Part shown: piece by piece, positions 1 through 12,600 of the stretch
How the letters are laid out: each line of letters starts with the position of its first letter
Numbering within the stretch: the first letter of the stretch is position 1
Origin: Oegoconia quadripuncta
Taxonomy: Eukaryota > Arthropoda > Insecta > Lepidoptera > Autostichidae
Reading direction: 5' to 3'
Assembly (NCBI GenBank): GCA_949316235.1
Contig: OX438753.1
Coordinates: 18,148,496-18,212,495, forward strand
DNA length: 64,000 nucleotides
Position numbers and translations under genes: made by a program
The notes under the pieces: generated by a model
What the model saw: only the letters and a program-made list of their open reading frames with translations
Database searches by the model: none
What the model was told of the DNA's origin: nothing

Positions 1-3000
1 TACCTCGCTTTAAAACCTGGCGTATCTTTAGATGGCTCGAAGATTAAGGCTATTGCATCGTCAGCAAGTAACACGTGGGGTCTGTTCTTACTGATCCTGC
101 TTCTTGGATACGCGTTGGTTGAAGTACCAAGGAATTTATGGAACAACTCCAAGAAAAATTATACTCTAACGTATAGCTACTTCAAGATAGCTAAATTAAG
201 TACAGATAAATGTGAAGCTGAGGAAACCGTCGATGATATTTTAGACGTAAGTAAATATGGAAATCCAGTTTTGAGTTTATATTTAACTGCATAGCTCAAT
301 ATAAACAACGTAAAGTTTCCAGAACGGAGGTCGCAGGTTCTGTTCCCAGCAGGGTACATGTTTAGTATTCGTTTTAGTTGGTGGTGCAGCATTTTTGCCG
401 CCAAGCAGCAATATTGATATTATTGTGTTCCCACTGTGGAAATAAGATTAAGTAACTTGAGGATACCGCGTAGCGCACTTCCACAAACTTTGACCCATTG
501 TGCATAAAAAGAAAAACACAAAAATGTGTACCAAGAGTTGAATTACAATGTCAAGACGCGAATTTATAATTCTTGTTCGCTCTTGCGTACTGTGTGTGAT
601 CGAATACTATTATAAAATAGTGCATTGACAGTCGTTTGAAGATTTTTACTATATTATAATTCGTTTTCGGTTAGCGAAATTAAGCAAAATCTGGCGCGCT
701 GGTTCCTCGGCCAATTACTAGCATTTTCATAATTATTTAGGCCAAGTTGGGGGTGGCTTAAAAACATTGATAGTTAGGAGGCCACTAAAGTGTCATTGTG
801 TGGAACTTGCTAACTCTGTAAAGACGATCTCAGATCTCTCTCGTACCTACTTGTTTCGATATGGTTTGACATATGTAAAGGAGTAACTAAGAGTTGTCCA
901 TCACAAGTAAATTCATCATTCAGACACAGTTTCAATATGGCGATTTGTTTACATAGTTAGCAAGTTCCATAGAATGTTAGTTTATTTGACACAAAACCAT
1001 CAATCTGCACTGGTCCTAGTGAGATGCTGTTTTGTGTACATGTCAGGGGAAACGAAATAATTTTAATTAGAATGTGCAATATGTCCTAATATTTGTTGTT
1101 GTGTTGACGACCTGTTTGGTGTAGTGGTTAGAAACTCTGCTACTATACCAAATAGTCGCGAGTTCGAATCCCGCTAGGGGCATATGTTTGTATGATGAAT
1201 ACAGACATGTGTTCCCGAATTATGGATGTTTTTCATTACATGTATTTATTGACCAAAAAAAAATGTATTTGTGTAGTTTATGAACCATCTGGTATCCGTA
1301 ACACAAGCCTAGATGCTTTCTGTGGATCTAGATAGCGCTGTGTGTTTGTGCAAAGACATTTATTTTTTATTATTATTATTCTTTTCTATACAGAGTCTAA
1401 AAGCGGTGACAACGGCAGTGGGTCCCGGTCACCCGCTCCATAGACACGTGGAGACCATAGTGCAAAAGTTGCCAATACAGTTGCGCGACAAACTCAACTC
1501 GCGCGCACAACCCGACCGACCAACAGCGCCCTCTATGAAGTCCCTCGTTAATTTACATAAAAAGGTAAGAATTGTTTTCATGTGGATTTAACAGCTGTTT
1601 GGCGAGAAAGAGACGAATGTATCACACGGAAAATTTAAAGGAATTAACTTTTTCTTGTTCTTTAACCAATAAAAGGATCTTGTATTGAAAAGTTATTTCC
1701 CATAATTATAATACATACATTTCTAAACGAGAATAAGTCTCGTTTAGAAATTCACCGACTATATATTGAAATATTCAAAAATTGGAAATTTCAAACCTTT
1801 ACAGACTATCAAATCACTTCACGTGCTACAGCGCACCGAAAACCAATGGGGTCTGATGCTGGAGCGGATCTTCCACTTGGAAGACGTGGCGACCAATCAG
1901 CGGTCCCCTGACAAACGGTTTCAACATACGTTCCACACGCCCCGGCCGAGGGTGCAGCGGATACTGTTTCCGCCTATCATCGGTAAGATGAGATCACTGG
2001 GAAAAAAAACATCCGCTATCGGCACTTAGCAATAATAATTCACAGGTTATTCACGGGGCTCTGCTGTCTGAGCAAGCATATGCTCAACATGGGGCTCCAG
2101 GTCACAGGAAGGTGCTGAGCCTGTCTTTTCGCAGAAGAATTCCCCTGTGTATATACAGTGTGGACGCATAAACGCAGTGTCACCCTGGGTGGCCACTTGC
2201 TGCACCTAGATGAGATAAAAACGATCAATGCCAAGAAAGTACTACAATTTCTCTAAGTGGCAAACCTTAGCAGCGAACTAAAGTATAACCGTAATTCGTT
2301 ATCCTCAAGAATTAATCTTATTACTTGCCTGAGTGCCCACTACTGTGGACCCCCTATCACGAGATGGATGCGACACCATCCCGATCGCCAACAACGCACA
2401 GGACCCGATGTATTTCTTTCCTCATACATTTCTATTTAACGAAAATTTGTGTCCGACCAAAACAGGATTTTCGGCCGAATCACTTGGTCACTAATGAAAA
2501 TATCTTGTTCCAGAATGGTACTGGGAGTGTTTCCTAAAGCCGCACTTCCTGAAGACCATGGCCGTGGTCACTGGCATCCTCTCCATAGCGGTGGTGTGGT
2601 CAGAGATGACGTTCTTCTGCAAGAAGCCGGTGCTGTCGATATTTGCTAACATCGTCATTGCATCAACGAAAACATATAATTATGCCGCTATTGTTGTAAG
2701 TATACTACAGTTTGTACATACGTGATGCTGGAATACACAAACTGGAATTCGGATATTTTGATAATGACAAAAAAATATGCGTAAATAATGTCCAAAGGAA
2801 AAAATTATGCCACTGTTGTGTAATAGTTATTCAATATATTAAATAAACATTTACGCAGAGACTGCTTTATCTGAAAATTATCCATAACTCGGATGACATT
2901 TGTCCATATTCATCATATAAACATATGCCCCTAGCGGGATTCGAACCCGCGACCTTTTGGTATAGCAGTCTGCGTTTCTAACCACTACACCAAACAGGTC

Positions 3001-6000
3001 GTCGTTGAGTCTGTCTCAATATTTCCACTAAATATCTATCTACAGACAGATTTTTATTCCAGACCGTATCGACGCTCATAATCGCTTACATGTTCTACTG
3101 CGCATACTCCACCGTGCTCAAGATTCGACTCCTCAATCTGTACTATCTGGCTCCACATCATCAAACCAACGAGTACAGCCTGATATTCTCTGGGATGATG
3201 GTCAGTCGTCTCACTCCGGCAATGTGCCTTAACTTCCTCAGCCTCGTGCATATGGACTCTCATGTTATTAAGGAGAGGATTATGGAAACTTATTATACTC
3301 AGGTATGTGTTAAAGTTAGTTAATTAATGATTATTTGGAAGTTATAGAGTAAAATGAATGTAAAAATTAATAGTTTTGGTAATATATTGTCTATAGATAG
3401 AATGAATGAATCATGTCTCGGAATCACCCTTATGAAGTGTGTAAAGGACTCCACCAACAAGAGCATAGCATAAATTGTAGAGAGAGAGGAATCACCCTGC
3501 ACTTTTTATGGAAATTACCGATTTATTTCACTTTTTTATTAAATTTGGAATCAATAACATTCCAAAATATAATATCCATTACATACATTCATTTATAGGT
3601 ATGGTCACGTGAACAAATATTTTTCGCGCGTTTTTCTTAGTAGATAAAACAGCGCCATCTCTAAGAATCCTCGAGAACTAATAGGATTGCTGAGATGGCC
3701 AAAGCCGGGCTCGACCAAAATTTATTTTTAGTCTGTGCTCACAATTTATAAACGTGCAAGAAAGAATTACAATATTGATTAAAATTATGACTTTTACGAG
3801 TAAATTACATTTGTTATATTTAAAAGATACATAGGTCAATTTACTGTGGGACATGATGCATTTTTTTACAACATAAATCAGCATTTGATACGACAGTTTG
3901 CGAACGAAGTCGGTGTATGACTGAGTTCCCATATTGGTCCCAAACTCCCGTTTCAACGACACGGTCCATCCCCAGTAATATAATAATATATACCATAATA
4001 TTATATGAGTTTGAAATTATCCGTCTCCTCCATCTTAGCTTCTACTTCTTGTCAAGTCGATTGCAAGAACATCAAATCTTAGCTGAGCCTGTATGTAGGA
4101 ATCAGTTTTATTACAAGCTTTTATTTAGTTCGCTATGTTCGTATGTAAGTTAGTTGTCCGGCAAAGCATTTTTCAACTACTTGCTGACATCCGATTGAGC
4201 TGAAATTTGGCACATTAATGTAAGTTCGGTGACAATGCAATATTATGGTACCATCGAGCTGATCTGATCATGGAGCGGGGATGTAGAGACTGGAACACCC
4301 TGATGGCAAGATAGGCGCATTTGGGCTACTTTGATTTGTTGCCATGAGTACTTGTTATACTTATTACGCGTGATGACGAGTGTCTGAGGATGGAGCCAGA
4401 AGATTGCGACTGGAACTCCTTGATGGACTTTATGTAACTCGTCTTTGTACTAGAATAATATGTGATGATCCTGATGGAACATTAAAAGCTTGTTTTTAAA
4501 GTACAACTAGTCTGCAGTTTTACCTATTATATATACTAAAATGTAACAAAAATGCCAGGTAATGGGCCACATGGACGTGCTGGGTATCATAGCTGAAGGC
4601 TTTAACATCTACTTCCCAATGCTGGTGGTCTTCCTGTGCGCCGCTACGTATCTCTCTCTTGGTAGCCGACTGCTCTCGTTATGCGGCTTCCAGCAGTTCA
4701 TTGGAGATGACGAACTTACCACAGACCTCGTGGATGAGGGGCGAGAAATTATTAAAAGAGGTACAAATTGTTGTATTATTATTATATTACATAATATACA
4801 CAACGTTACGACCGTTATCTCAATTGGCGTGGTCAGAGATATCCCAAACATTAGTGTTTGAATGGTCCAAACATGTTTGAAACAACATTTTTTCATTCCT
4901 TTCGAAATATACAGAAATGCACACGTGACAGGGGGTGAGCCCATCGCCGTTAAACGTGCCAGTCTATAGATGTTTTTTGGTGAAAAGATCTTTATCATTT
5001 TTTTTTATATTGAGCGTTGACTTGGTTACGAGACTATTAAGCCGTGTTTTCTCAATGTCAAAGTGATCCAGCACCCGTAGCTTGACAGACGCGATAAACG
5101 TTTATATCGCGCATGATTATATTTGTCTTGCTCATGCGCTTGAACAAAATATACAACTATCTCATATCTACGTTGGGCGCGAACAGCGATGTCATGCTAC
5201 GAGGCCAGAGTGGCTATTGTTATGTTATTTTTTGTGTGTGTTTCCATGTGGATGTGTTTTCTATGTATAGTCGATTTACGACAGCCACGACTAGAGACGG
5301 GTTGGTTCAATTCTTTTTGCGTGCCGAAACCACATCACTACTCTTCGTTTTCACTTTCTGACTTGTGGACACTGCCATAACACATGATTTTCGCACGTGA
5401 TGTCCAATTACATCTAGTTTCTGACATTCGAATGTTCAAATGCTTCTTGTTTTAAGATCTTTAAATATCATTCCGTCGCTTTGAAAGGCCACGACCTCGT
5501 AAAATTAAATTGTGAAAAGTGATTTGTTACCGAAAATAAATGATTTTTAAATAAAGCGTTTATTTTGAATTTCTTTTTACAGCGTTACATTTTATCATAC
5601 ACTTCTACCAAACTATAAATAGTTTATGGGCAGAAAATAATTGATTTTAACAATATTACAATGTAACTGTAACACATTATTTAAACTTTTGTGAATTTCA
5701 CAGTATTGTGAATGGTAAATTGAACATAAACATTATGTGCTTTATTTCATATATATTTACAAGCATGTTTTGTTAAAGTTTTCTAAACTTTTTAATTTGA
5801 TCTTATATGATTTTGGCACAGTATCACTATTTATTAGTTATGGTTTTAACAGTATTCTTTCCGTGGGCTAATATCTTTATATTCCAGAGAAACGAAAACG
5901 GCAACGCGCTGAAGAGACGATGACGCGTCGGCGCGACTACAACGACCGCTTCTATCGGTCGCCGCGTGACCCTAAAGATGGAGGTAATACCAGCTCTTTT

Positions 6001-8908
6001 AGCTTATCAATGACCATAGATAATGAGAGCAGATGCCATCGCGTTCTTTTTCAATGTTTTTTTTTAATATTTAGTGTTGGCTTGCTTACTAGACCATTAA
6101 GCCATGCTTTCGCAATGTCAAAATGAACCAGCACCCGTGGCATAACAAGCGCGATAAACGTTTATGTCGCGCGTGTTTATATTTGCCTTGGTCATTCGCT
6201 TGGGCGAAATATAAAACTATCTCGCTCTCACTCCTACGATGCTAGTCTTTGTGTGTGTTTCTATGTGGATGTGTTTTCTATACGATTAGCCGCCATGTGT
6301 CCTGTTTCAAAAGTCGTCTGCAGCCATATATTCATGGTAAACTTTTGTTTATAAAAATAGTAGGCTCTTATCTTTATTTATTGGTATTTGTATTTATCAA
6401 TCACTATCATCTCATCATCACATTGCAGTCCCATTACCTTGTGTAAATGATGTATACCCGGAGGACACCAGACAAACTTTGACAAAAACATCCCTCATCT
6501 TTTCTGACATACGACAGAGATCTAAGACCAGAGACCAGAGACCGGTTGTCAGCGATAAGATAGCCAGTCTCCCAAGTGTGTTGGGGTTTCCGGGTCAGTA
6601 CGCTTCCACCTTCGACCTTATCATCACTTAACATCAGGTGTGATTGAGGTCAAGTACCAACCCGTTATGCATAAAAAAAAAGGTACTACACCCAATAAAA
6701 CAATTTGGTTTAAACCCATCTGCAGCTGTATTCCGTACAAATTATGCTTGCTTTCGATTGCTAAATTTGACACCACGTAAGTGCCCTAGAAGTAAAGATA
6801 AGGGGCTAAACATACACTAAACACATTATTAATTATGTTCTTAAATAAAATTAAAACGCTTCAATTACTATGTTGTGTGTGTAATATATTCTCATGTGTA
6901 TAATAAATTACTAAATAAATAAATAATAAAATAGTCAAAAATGGATGACAGAAGGCGATCGCAGGACTTAGCAGGTACACAAAATCATACACACACATCC
7001 ACACCTAACTATTGTTTTTCAACATTAATATAAGACATGGAAGAGCGGGACCATCTGACACAGGTATTTTATACTTACTAGGTGGTCCCAACCCTACCTT
7101 ATCTGTTTTGTAAAAATTTTGTTGTTGAAATAAAGATATATATTATATTATTATAAACTAGTAATTGATAGACATATTGAGTTACCATAATCCTCTTCTA
7201 GGTCGCTAACGTGGTACCAAATTTAGCGATCGAAACCAAGCGAGCTAATCGGCAAATTATTACGTACGTGGTACGGTTGGTATCGACTATATAATAAGTT
7301 TGCGCACAGTAACACACACTAAATAACGAAGGAGTAGTGTGTTCTGTGTAGTGTAGGGAGCGTCGGTGGCTAAGACGCGGTCTCCCAATTTGGGAGATCT
7401 GGGTTGGATTCCCAGGCAGGCCAAGTACCAATGACTTAAATTTAAAAACTTAAACTTAAAAAAAAAACACTTATGTGCATTTATCCGACTGCTCTTAAAC
7501 GGTGAAGGAAAACATCGTGAGGAAACCTGCATGCCTGAGAAATAAAAATTCAAAGGCATGTGAAGTCTCCAACCCGCATTGGGGCAGCGTGGTGGACTAT
7601 GGCCCGTACCCCCTCATATACGAGGGAAAGCTTCACAGGGACACAATTTCGCATACACTGTTTTTAAGTTTGTCGAGTGCTTCCGGGGTATATCTTGTAA
7701 AAATTCTACAGGATGACATTTAATTCGTGTAATTCCTGTTTACTGGTGACTCCACTCCTGATTACGAACAACTTTCCTCTAGGAACCATAGCCGAAATCA
7801 GCCGAAAATTGTTGGATTTCCATAAGAAGTTCCTTTTTCGTTTACTTTGTATACATACATAATGTCACGTAAACAGGCGTGACATTGTGGATGTATTGCT
7901 TTGTATGGGGAATTGAAAATGGTTTGACCGAATGCGACTATGGTTCTTTGGGGAAAATTGTTCGTAATCAAGAGTGGCGTCATCAGTTAATGGGACACCA
8001 ACCTAAAAATCACCTGTATAGTTGGCTCATTATAGAAATGGTGACGGTGCAGATGTATATTTTTACGAGCTTTTATTTTGTTCCTACAATTGTGTTGTGT
8101 TGCTTTACTTTTGGAAAATACGAGAAAAGTATACAAAAAATTAATTGGGCTCATATTGACTGCTTAGCTACGTGGATGTAATCAAGAAGCTACAAAACCG
8201 TAAACATCTACTGCTGCTTCTGCAACCGGCAGATGTGGCCACACTAGCCTTCGTAGCTTGACAGGCGCGATAAACGTTTTATATCGCGCGAGATAGCATT
8301 TGTCCTGCTCATTAACTTGGACGAAATATACAACTATCCCACTCACGTCGCGCGCGACAAACGATGTCATGCTACGCGGGCAGAAGTCTTTGGCGCGTCT
8401 GCGCTTGAGCATAGTTAATGCCGCTATCCAAGTTACATAAAGCAGTCCCTTTTTAACTATCCTCAAGCGGAGATCCCTGCTTGAGTAATATTCTGTAATA
8501 CTGGCCTTAGAACTGCTATCGTGCCTTTTTCTTTTTTCCCTTCAAGGTTAACATAATAACATTTTCGGTGTGTGTTCGTATTGTTTTGCTTCACTTCTCT
8601 TACCCACGTAACCAGACATCCTCACAATCACCATACTATCAGTTATTGTGCATGTCTGTCACTTTCCAGCCCACACCGGGCTGCTAAACGACGTCGATTC
8701 AGACTACTACGTGACTCCGAGCCCTGAGAGAACCGAAACGGCCGCAGGGTACCAGCGGGCCGAAGTACCCTACAATAGAGCCCTTAGTCTAGAGGACGAG
8801 TTGGACCAAAGGTTCGGAGAGAGTACCCTGCCCTCAATAAGGACAGAGTTTGAAGGCAGGAGGGACAAAATGACGATGCCTCCGAGAGGACTGTTTGATG
8901 ATGTATAG
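1..8908 (+). CDS. LMBRD2: LMBRD2 homologue (LMBR1 domain-containing membrane protein), 3' eight exons
   Basis: Multi-pass membrane protein of the LMBR1 family; vertebrate LMBRD2 has been linked to GPCR signalling. Exons read from GT-AG sites: 1-246, 1394-1564, 1805-1982, 2514-2695, 3063-3302, 4559-4760, 5888-5983, 8670-8908. Phases join perfectly, giving 517 residues and a TAG stop at 8906-8908. Recognisable family blocks are [19 protein letters not shown] (exon 1), [11 protein letters not shown] (exon 4), [14 protein letters not shown] and [12 protein letters not shown] (exon 5), [17 protein letters not shown] and [10 protein letters not shown] (exon 6). A basic, charged stretch (KRKRQR) follows, then an acidic cytoplasmic tail ending in LFDDV, like the vertebrate tail. 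Several hydrophobic segments in exons 1 and 4-6 are membrane spans. The N-terminal part lies left of the window. Exon calls are by eye; the family call is very secure. Confidence 0.95.
290..405 (-). mobile_element. SINE fragment (tRNA-like family 2), in LMBRD2 intron
   Basis: Reverse-complement match to the downstream part of the element at 30007-30352: the tRNA-like 'cgaacccgcgacctccg' region and the flanking 'accaaccaaa' stretch. A further short piece of the same family head ('acccattgtgcataaaaag') lies at about 488-510. It starts 43 nt after the exon donor. Confidence 0.6.
1105..1378 (+). mobile_element. tRNA-derived SINE (family 1), full-length, next to LMBRD2 exon 2
   Basis: The 5' head carries Pol III-type A-box (TGGTGTAGTGGTTAG) and B-box (AGTTCGAATCCCGC) sequences, followed by a unique body and an ATT-rich tail. 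A second copy at 17570-17850 aligns along its full length, which fixes the ends. Its tail ends about 15 nt before the 3' splice site of the exon at 1394. Confidence 0.85.
1719..1751. repeat. Perfect 14-bp inverted repeat (hairpin) in intron
   Basis: Arms at 1719-1732 and 1738-1751 are exact reverse complements around a 5-nt loop (ATAAG). The site lies in the LMBRD2 intron between exons 2 and 3. No function is evident. Confidence 0.8.
2865..3006 (-). mobile_element. tRNA-derived SINE (family 1), truncated copy
   Basis: Reverse complement of the family-1 head: B box and A box are readable on the - strand within 2925-3000, and the body is truncated. It lies in the intron before LMBRD2 exon 5 (3063-3302), about 57 nt upstream of that exon. 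Confidence 0.8.
4780..5000 (-). repeat. Dispersed repeat, SINE-like, also at 10600-10730 and 52180-52385
   Basis: This stretch is the reverse complement of 52180-52385: shared blocks include 'gtggtcagagatatccc', 'cacgtgacagggggtgag' and 'gttttttggtg'. A partial relative lies at 10600-10730. No coding capacity. It is part of the LMBRD2 intron between exons 6 and 7. Confidence 0.65.
5013..5280 (+). repeat. Dispersed repeat family, copy 1 of 3
   Basis: Shares long blocks with 6065-6320 and 8247-8400: 'tattaagcc', 'gcgataaacgttta', 'aaatataaaactatctc'-like and 'gatgtcatgctacg' segments. All three copies lie in introns of the same gene, in the same orientation. Each contains a near-palindrome centred on AACGTT (GCGATAAACGTTTATATCGC in copy 1). 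Confidence 0.7.
6065..6320 (+). repeat. Dispersed repeat family, copy 2 of 3
   Basis: Same family as 5013-5280, sharing the segment running from 'ggcttgcttactagaccattaa' type sequence to the 'tatgtggatgtgttttctat' end. The middle is shorter than in copy 1. It lies just downstream of LMBRD2 exon 7 (5888-5983). Confidence 0.7.
6530..6682 (-). mobile_element. SINE fragment (family 2), 5' part
   Basis: Reverse complement of the first ~150 nt of the element at 30007-30352 ('ttatgcataacgggttgg', 'cacctgatgttaagtgatg', 'ctgacccggaaacccc'). The 3' tRNA-like portion is missing or diverged. Confidence 0.75.
7345..7730 (+). mobile_element. tRNA-like SINE (family 3)
   Basis: The head 'gcgtcggtggctaag' with a B-box-like 'gggttggattcccag' resembles a tRNA-derived Pol III promoter. 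The body includes 'gaggaaacctgcatgcctga' and 'aacccgcattggggcagcg'. A reverse-complement body fragment occurs at 45730-45860. The open frame across it has no protein-like features. Confidence 0.7.
8247..8400 (+). repeat. Dispersed repeat family, copy 3 of 3 (truncated)
   Basis: Matches the central part of 5013-5280 from 'gtagcttgacag' through 'acgatgtcatgctacg'. It lies upstream of the last LMBRD2 exon. Confidence 0.65.
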
Positions 8909-9690
8909 TGTGCAATTTAGTTTTTAAGTACTTTAAGGGCGTTTGTCGGCACTCGCCAGTTATTGTAAACTGATGTACTGTCGAGTGGCGACAAACTGGT
9001 GCCCGTTTAAATGCACTAGACGCGGGTTTTTTGAAAATATGTAGATGTTACAACAATTTATTTCCTCCTATTGGATATCTGTTACACCACCTATGAAAAC
9101 TGTAGGTACGAATCGACAAACTGTTTTATGATTGCAGTTTTTTACAGCGTGAATCTATTGGCTAATGTTTCAATACGATTGTCGTTGCAACACACATTTT
9201 TTTCTTAGCGTAAACGTCAACTACCCTCAATAGGAAACTTAATTTTTTTTTATTCCAATTGCTGCCTTCGATAATTTTAATCAATTACCCTGTCCAAAGG
9301 AGAAAAGTAGAATATTTTAGCACGTTTTAGAAATGGTAACAAAAACCCGTGTTAGTAAATTATTAACTTCAATCGTGATAGATAGTATTGGATAGGTGGC
9401 TAGATGACGGATGTGTAACGATGACTACTATGTATAAGTATTTTTTTTATGTACAAAAAACTTTTTATATGTATATAATTTGAGGTCATAGAATGCAAAT
9501 GTGTCAGATCAAGTTTGCATTGTTTGCTACATAGTGTCTCTAAGAACCGAGTTCAATTTTAGAACTCATGTATAATCAATCATTTTAGCTTCGTCCATTG
9601 TAACAATAATTATAGTGTTAGAGTATATTATATTATTTACAATAGCATGCCTTTTCAATGGGATAATAAATATTAATGCGAATTTTGGCG
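8909..9690 (+). other. LMBRD2 3' UTR with poly(A) signal at 9665-9670
   Basis: No coding exon follows the TAG stop. The first clear AATAAA downstream on this strand is at 9665-9670, giving a 3' UTR of roughly 780 nt. This is inferred, since no transcript data are available. Confidence 0.55.
8941..8996 (+). repeat. Stem-loop in LMBRD2 3' UTR
   Basis: Arms 8941-8955 (GTTTGTCGGCACTCG) and 8982-8996 (CGAGTGGCGACAAAC) pair over 15 nt with one mismatch, around a 26-nt loop, 33 nt after the stop codon. It is GC-richer than the surrounding UTR. It could be a regulatory hairpin or the remnant ends of a tiny inverted-repeat element. Confidence 0.65.
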
Positions 9691-12600
9691 AGACTCATAC
9701 AAAAGTATGTGAGGGCCACTTTACACACAGGAATCAGATTTTGTGAGAGCCAAATAAGCGAGTTATGGACTGACAAGTCGGGCCCTTAGTTATCACACAG
9801 AGGATTAAGGGCCCATCTAACGGATAAACTATGCACGTTACGGAAATAGTCTTAAGTCAATCCCAAACAAATTTGTGATTTAAGATATAGTTCAAAACGG
9901 GCCCTCAATCCTAAGTTAATTTAAACATAATTTTTTAACTTAAAGCTACTTTATACAATGTCGACCTAATCAAATTATAGTACTACATTCAATAGCAGTT
10001 GTATGACAACGAGCGAAAAGATATTATAAAAGCCTGTGATATACAACGAAAGCCTCATAGTGGATTTATATTATGAAAATATGACACTGACGGAAGTAAT
10101 CACCGACAGGACGATATCGGATCGGAAATGTCACTACTGACTTTGCACTACTCAAAACTAAAACTAATTTTAATGTGGTGTATCCATGGACGTGTATGTA
10201 ATAATATACGCAATAGCGTATGAAGCGGGTCGTTCGATCAATCAAAATGATACCAACACATTTGGAACTGTGATTTGGAGTTGTCAATGTGAACTCAACC
10301 ACACGCCTATTTCGTTCAACTGTCATTGAGTCAAGTACCAAATTGTGGTGAAAAATTGCATCAATGACAAAAACTGTTAAAAAGAAACATGTATAGTATC
10401 TTTGTAATAACAAACAAAATATATTATTCGCTAAACTACAAGGTAACCACGAAAGAGGTTTGTTCGCTCGACCGTGTCTATAGCATCATGGACGGCAATA
10501 TATTTTGAGCCTGTCACTTAATTTGAAATCATAATCTCATAAATCTTTAAAAACTTTTGAGGATAATCTCATAAATTTGATTAATATTTTGCGTGTGCCA
10601 TAGCGTGTGCAAAATCCACGGTTCACTTTTAGAATATACAGAGCATATTCACACGTGATAGGAGGTGAGGCCATCGCCCTTACAATGTGCAAATCATCTA
10701 TAGACGTTTTTTGGTGGAATGTCCCATAGTCGTCTTTTACGATACAAACGAGAAGAGCTGGGTTGGTTCTATTCTTTTTACATGTCGAAAGTAAAATTAA
10801 AAAATGACATTCGTATTTATTACCCATTGTCGCAGGATTAGTGCTTTTATGCCATTAAAGTAACAGACTGACTGATTGAACGAGCAGACACCGCATCATT
10901 GTCGATAGAGTTGATATTGCGTTAGTCTTATAAAAAATACGAATTATTATGTGGCGGTGGTGAATGCAAAGGTTTGCGAGGCTCTGTCCGGATACATTGG
11001 AATTGTTTTAAGATGTACACATTTGAAATTAGTATCAGATACCTACTCGTTCACTTATATTGCACTCGTTCAACCAGTCACCCTGTATTTTGTGTGTTGT
11101 TTTGTTTTAAATATTTCGCATAATTGGCAGTACCTATATTACATAAATTATTTGAATTGTGAGTCCTTTAGAAGTTAATTGTATAGGCACCACAGTAGGT
11201 TGTATGTAGAGGCGTAACCGAACAGAGACTCGGGATGCAGAAAGGGCGAGGGAAAGAGAAGCAATGGTGTTGATTTCGACTTCAAACTAAAACAACTTTT
11301 AGACTGGTATTATCGCGTTTTATTTTTCCAGAAAGAAAAGGAGAGGATTACCATAAACTGTTTTTAATTCAGTAGAGGTCTCATCAAAATAACACCTATA
11401 ACTATTGACTTCCGTGTTGTTTTTTTTAATTTCTTGAAGGAAAGTGTTTCTCCGAGCCTTTTTACATTCAAATAAACAAACCAACTGTTTTTAAAGCTAT
11501 CTTCGAAACCCTTCAATCACTAAGAAATTCTATTGCGTATCATGTGTGGCGCGTGGAAGATTATCCAATTTCCATCAAACATGATTAGAATCCATCTCAA
11601 GCACCAGCTTTCAAAAATAAAAGGCCAATTTCAAATTGGTTCAGCCGTTTCAGCGTTATAGGTTTTAAACTTTCACACCCCTCTTAGACGCGCCAATAAT
11701 TGGCACAATTCTTGTGAATGCTTTGTAAAGGGGGAAGAATATAATTTCTTTCCTTTGCCGCCTTTTTTTATGCACAACAGGTTTGTACTTTACCTCAATC
11801 ACTTTTCTTTTACTTCATATTTTCCGCTCTTGGCGCGAGAGCGTAATTTTATCTTAAAACACTAATTTATGAATATTCATTTGTGCACACATTAACTCAT
11901 AAAATACATCACGCACTACAATGCGACGCAGCAGTGAGTATTCGAACATTTATTGTCAATTGATTTATTGAAGCCCATTTGGTAAGTACCTACCTAGTTG
12001 AAATTTTTCCTTTATCATATTCTCCTCCTAAATCGGCAACAACGGCCATGGAGAAAGGTCCATGCCCGGCCCATTTACCTCTTTTGCATCGAGGTTAAAA
12101 AACACTTAAGTCAATTGGATGGTCAATCATTTATAATATTAGTGAGATAGGTACTCGTAACATCTTTCAAATTAACAGAGGCCGCCGCCGGGTCACACTT
12201 TAAATATTTCGCGAGTTTAATTTCAAATCACACAAAACCCTATGGAAGCAGCCGTGAGTGAAGCAAGCAGCGAAATAACAATTCCCCCCGCACCCTGCAC
12301 ACCCCGCCACTCTGTTAAGTTGCACACCTATAGGAATAAATAATTATATTGTTTGATAGTAATATATACTTATAACTATACTCAATTAGATTTTTCGGAC
12401 TATAGCTGATCGGAATAAGGTGACGTTTGTGTGAACTATACCAAAGTGATGGATGATGATGCTCCGTATCGATTCGAAGGATGTAATTTCACTGCAACTT
12501 AAGTTCGGAGCAGATTATAGAAAATGTCGTCATGCAAGACGGTCTGCCCTAACATTTATCGTGACTTCGGACTCTATCGAGGATGTTCGCTAATTTGAAG

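Noticed and set aside
1111..1183. Possible tRNA genes (here and at 17570-17645, 2925-3003, 30285-30350)
   Set aside because: A and B boxes are present, but cloverleaf arms do not close and each is followed by a shared SINE body; they are SINE heads.
11930..12010. Possible 5' exon of another gene ending in 'gtaagtacc'
   Set aside because: Good donor sequence but no start codon, partner exon or coding signal found.
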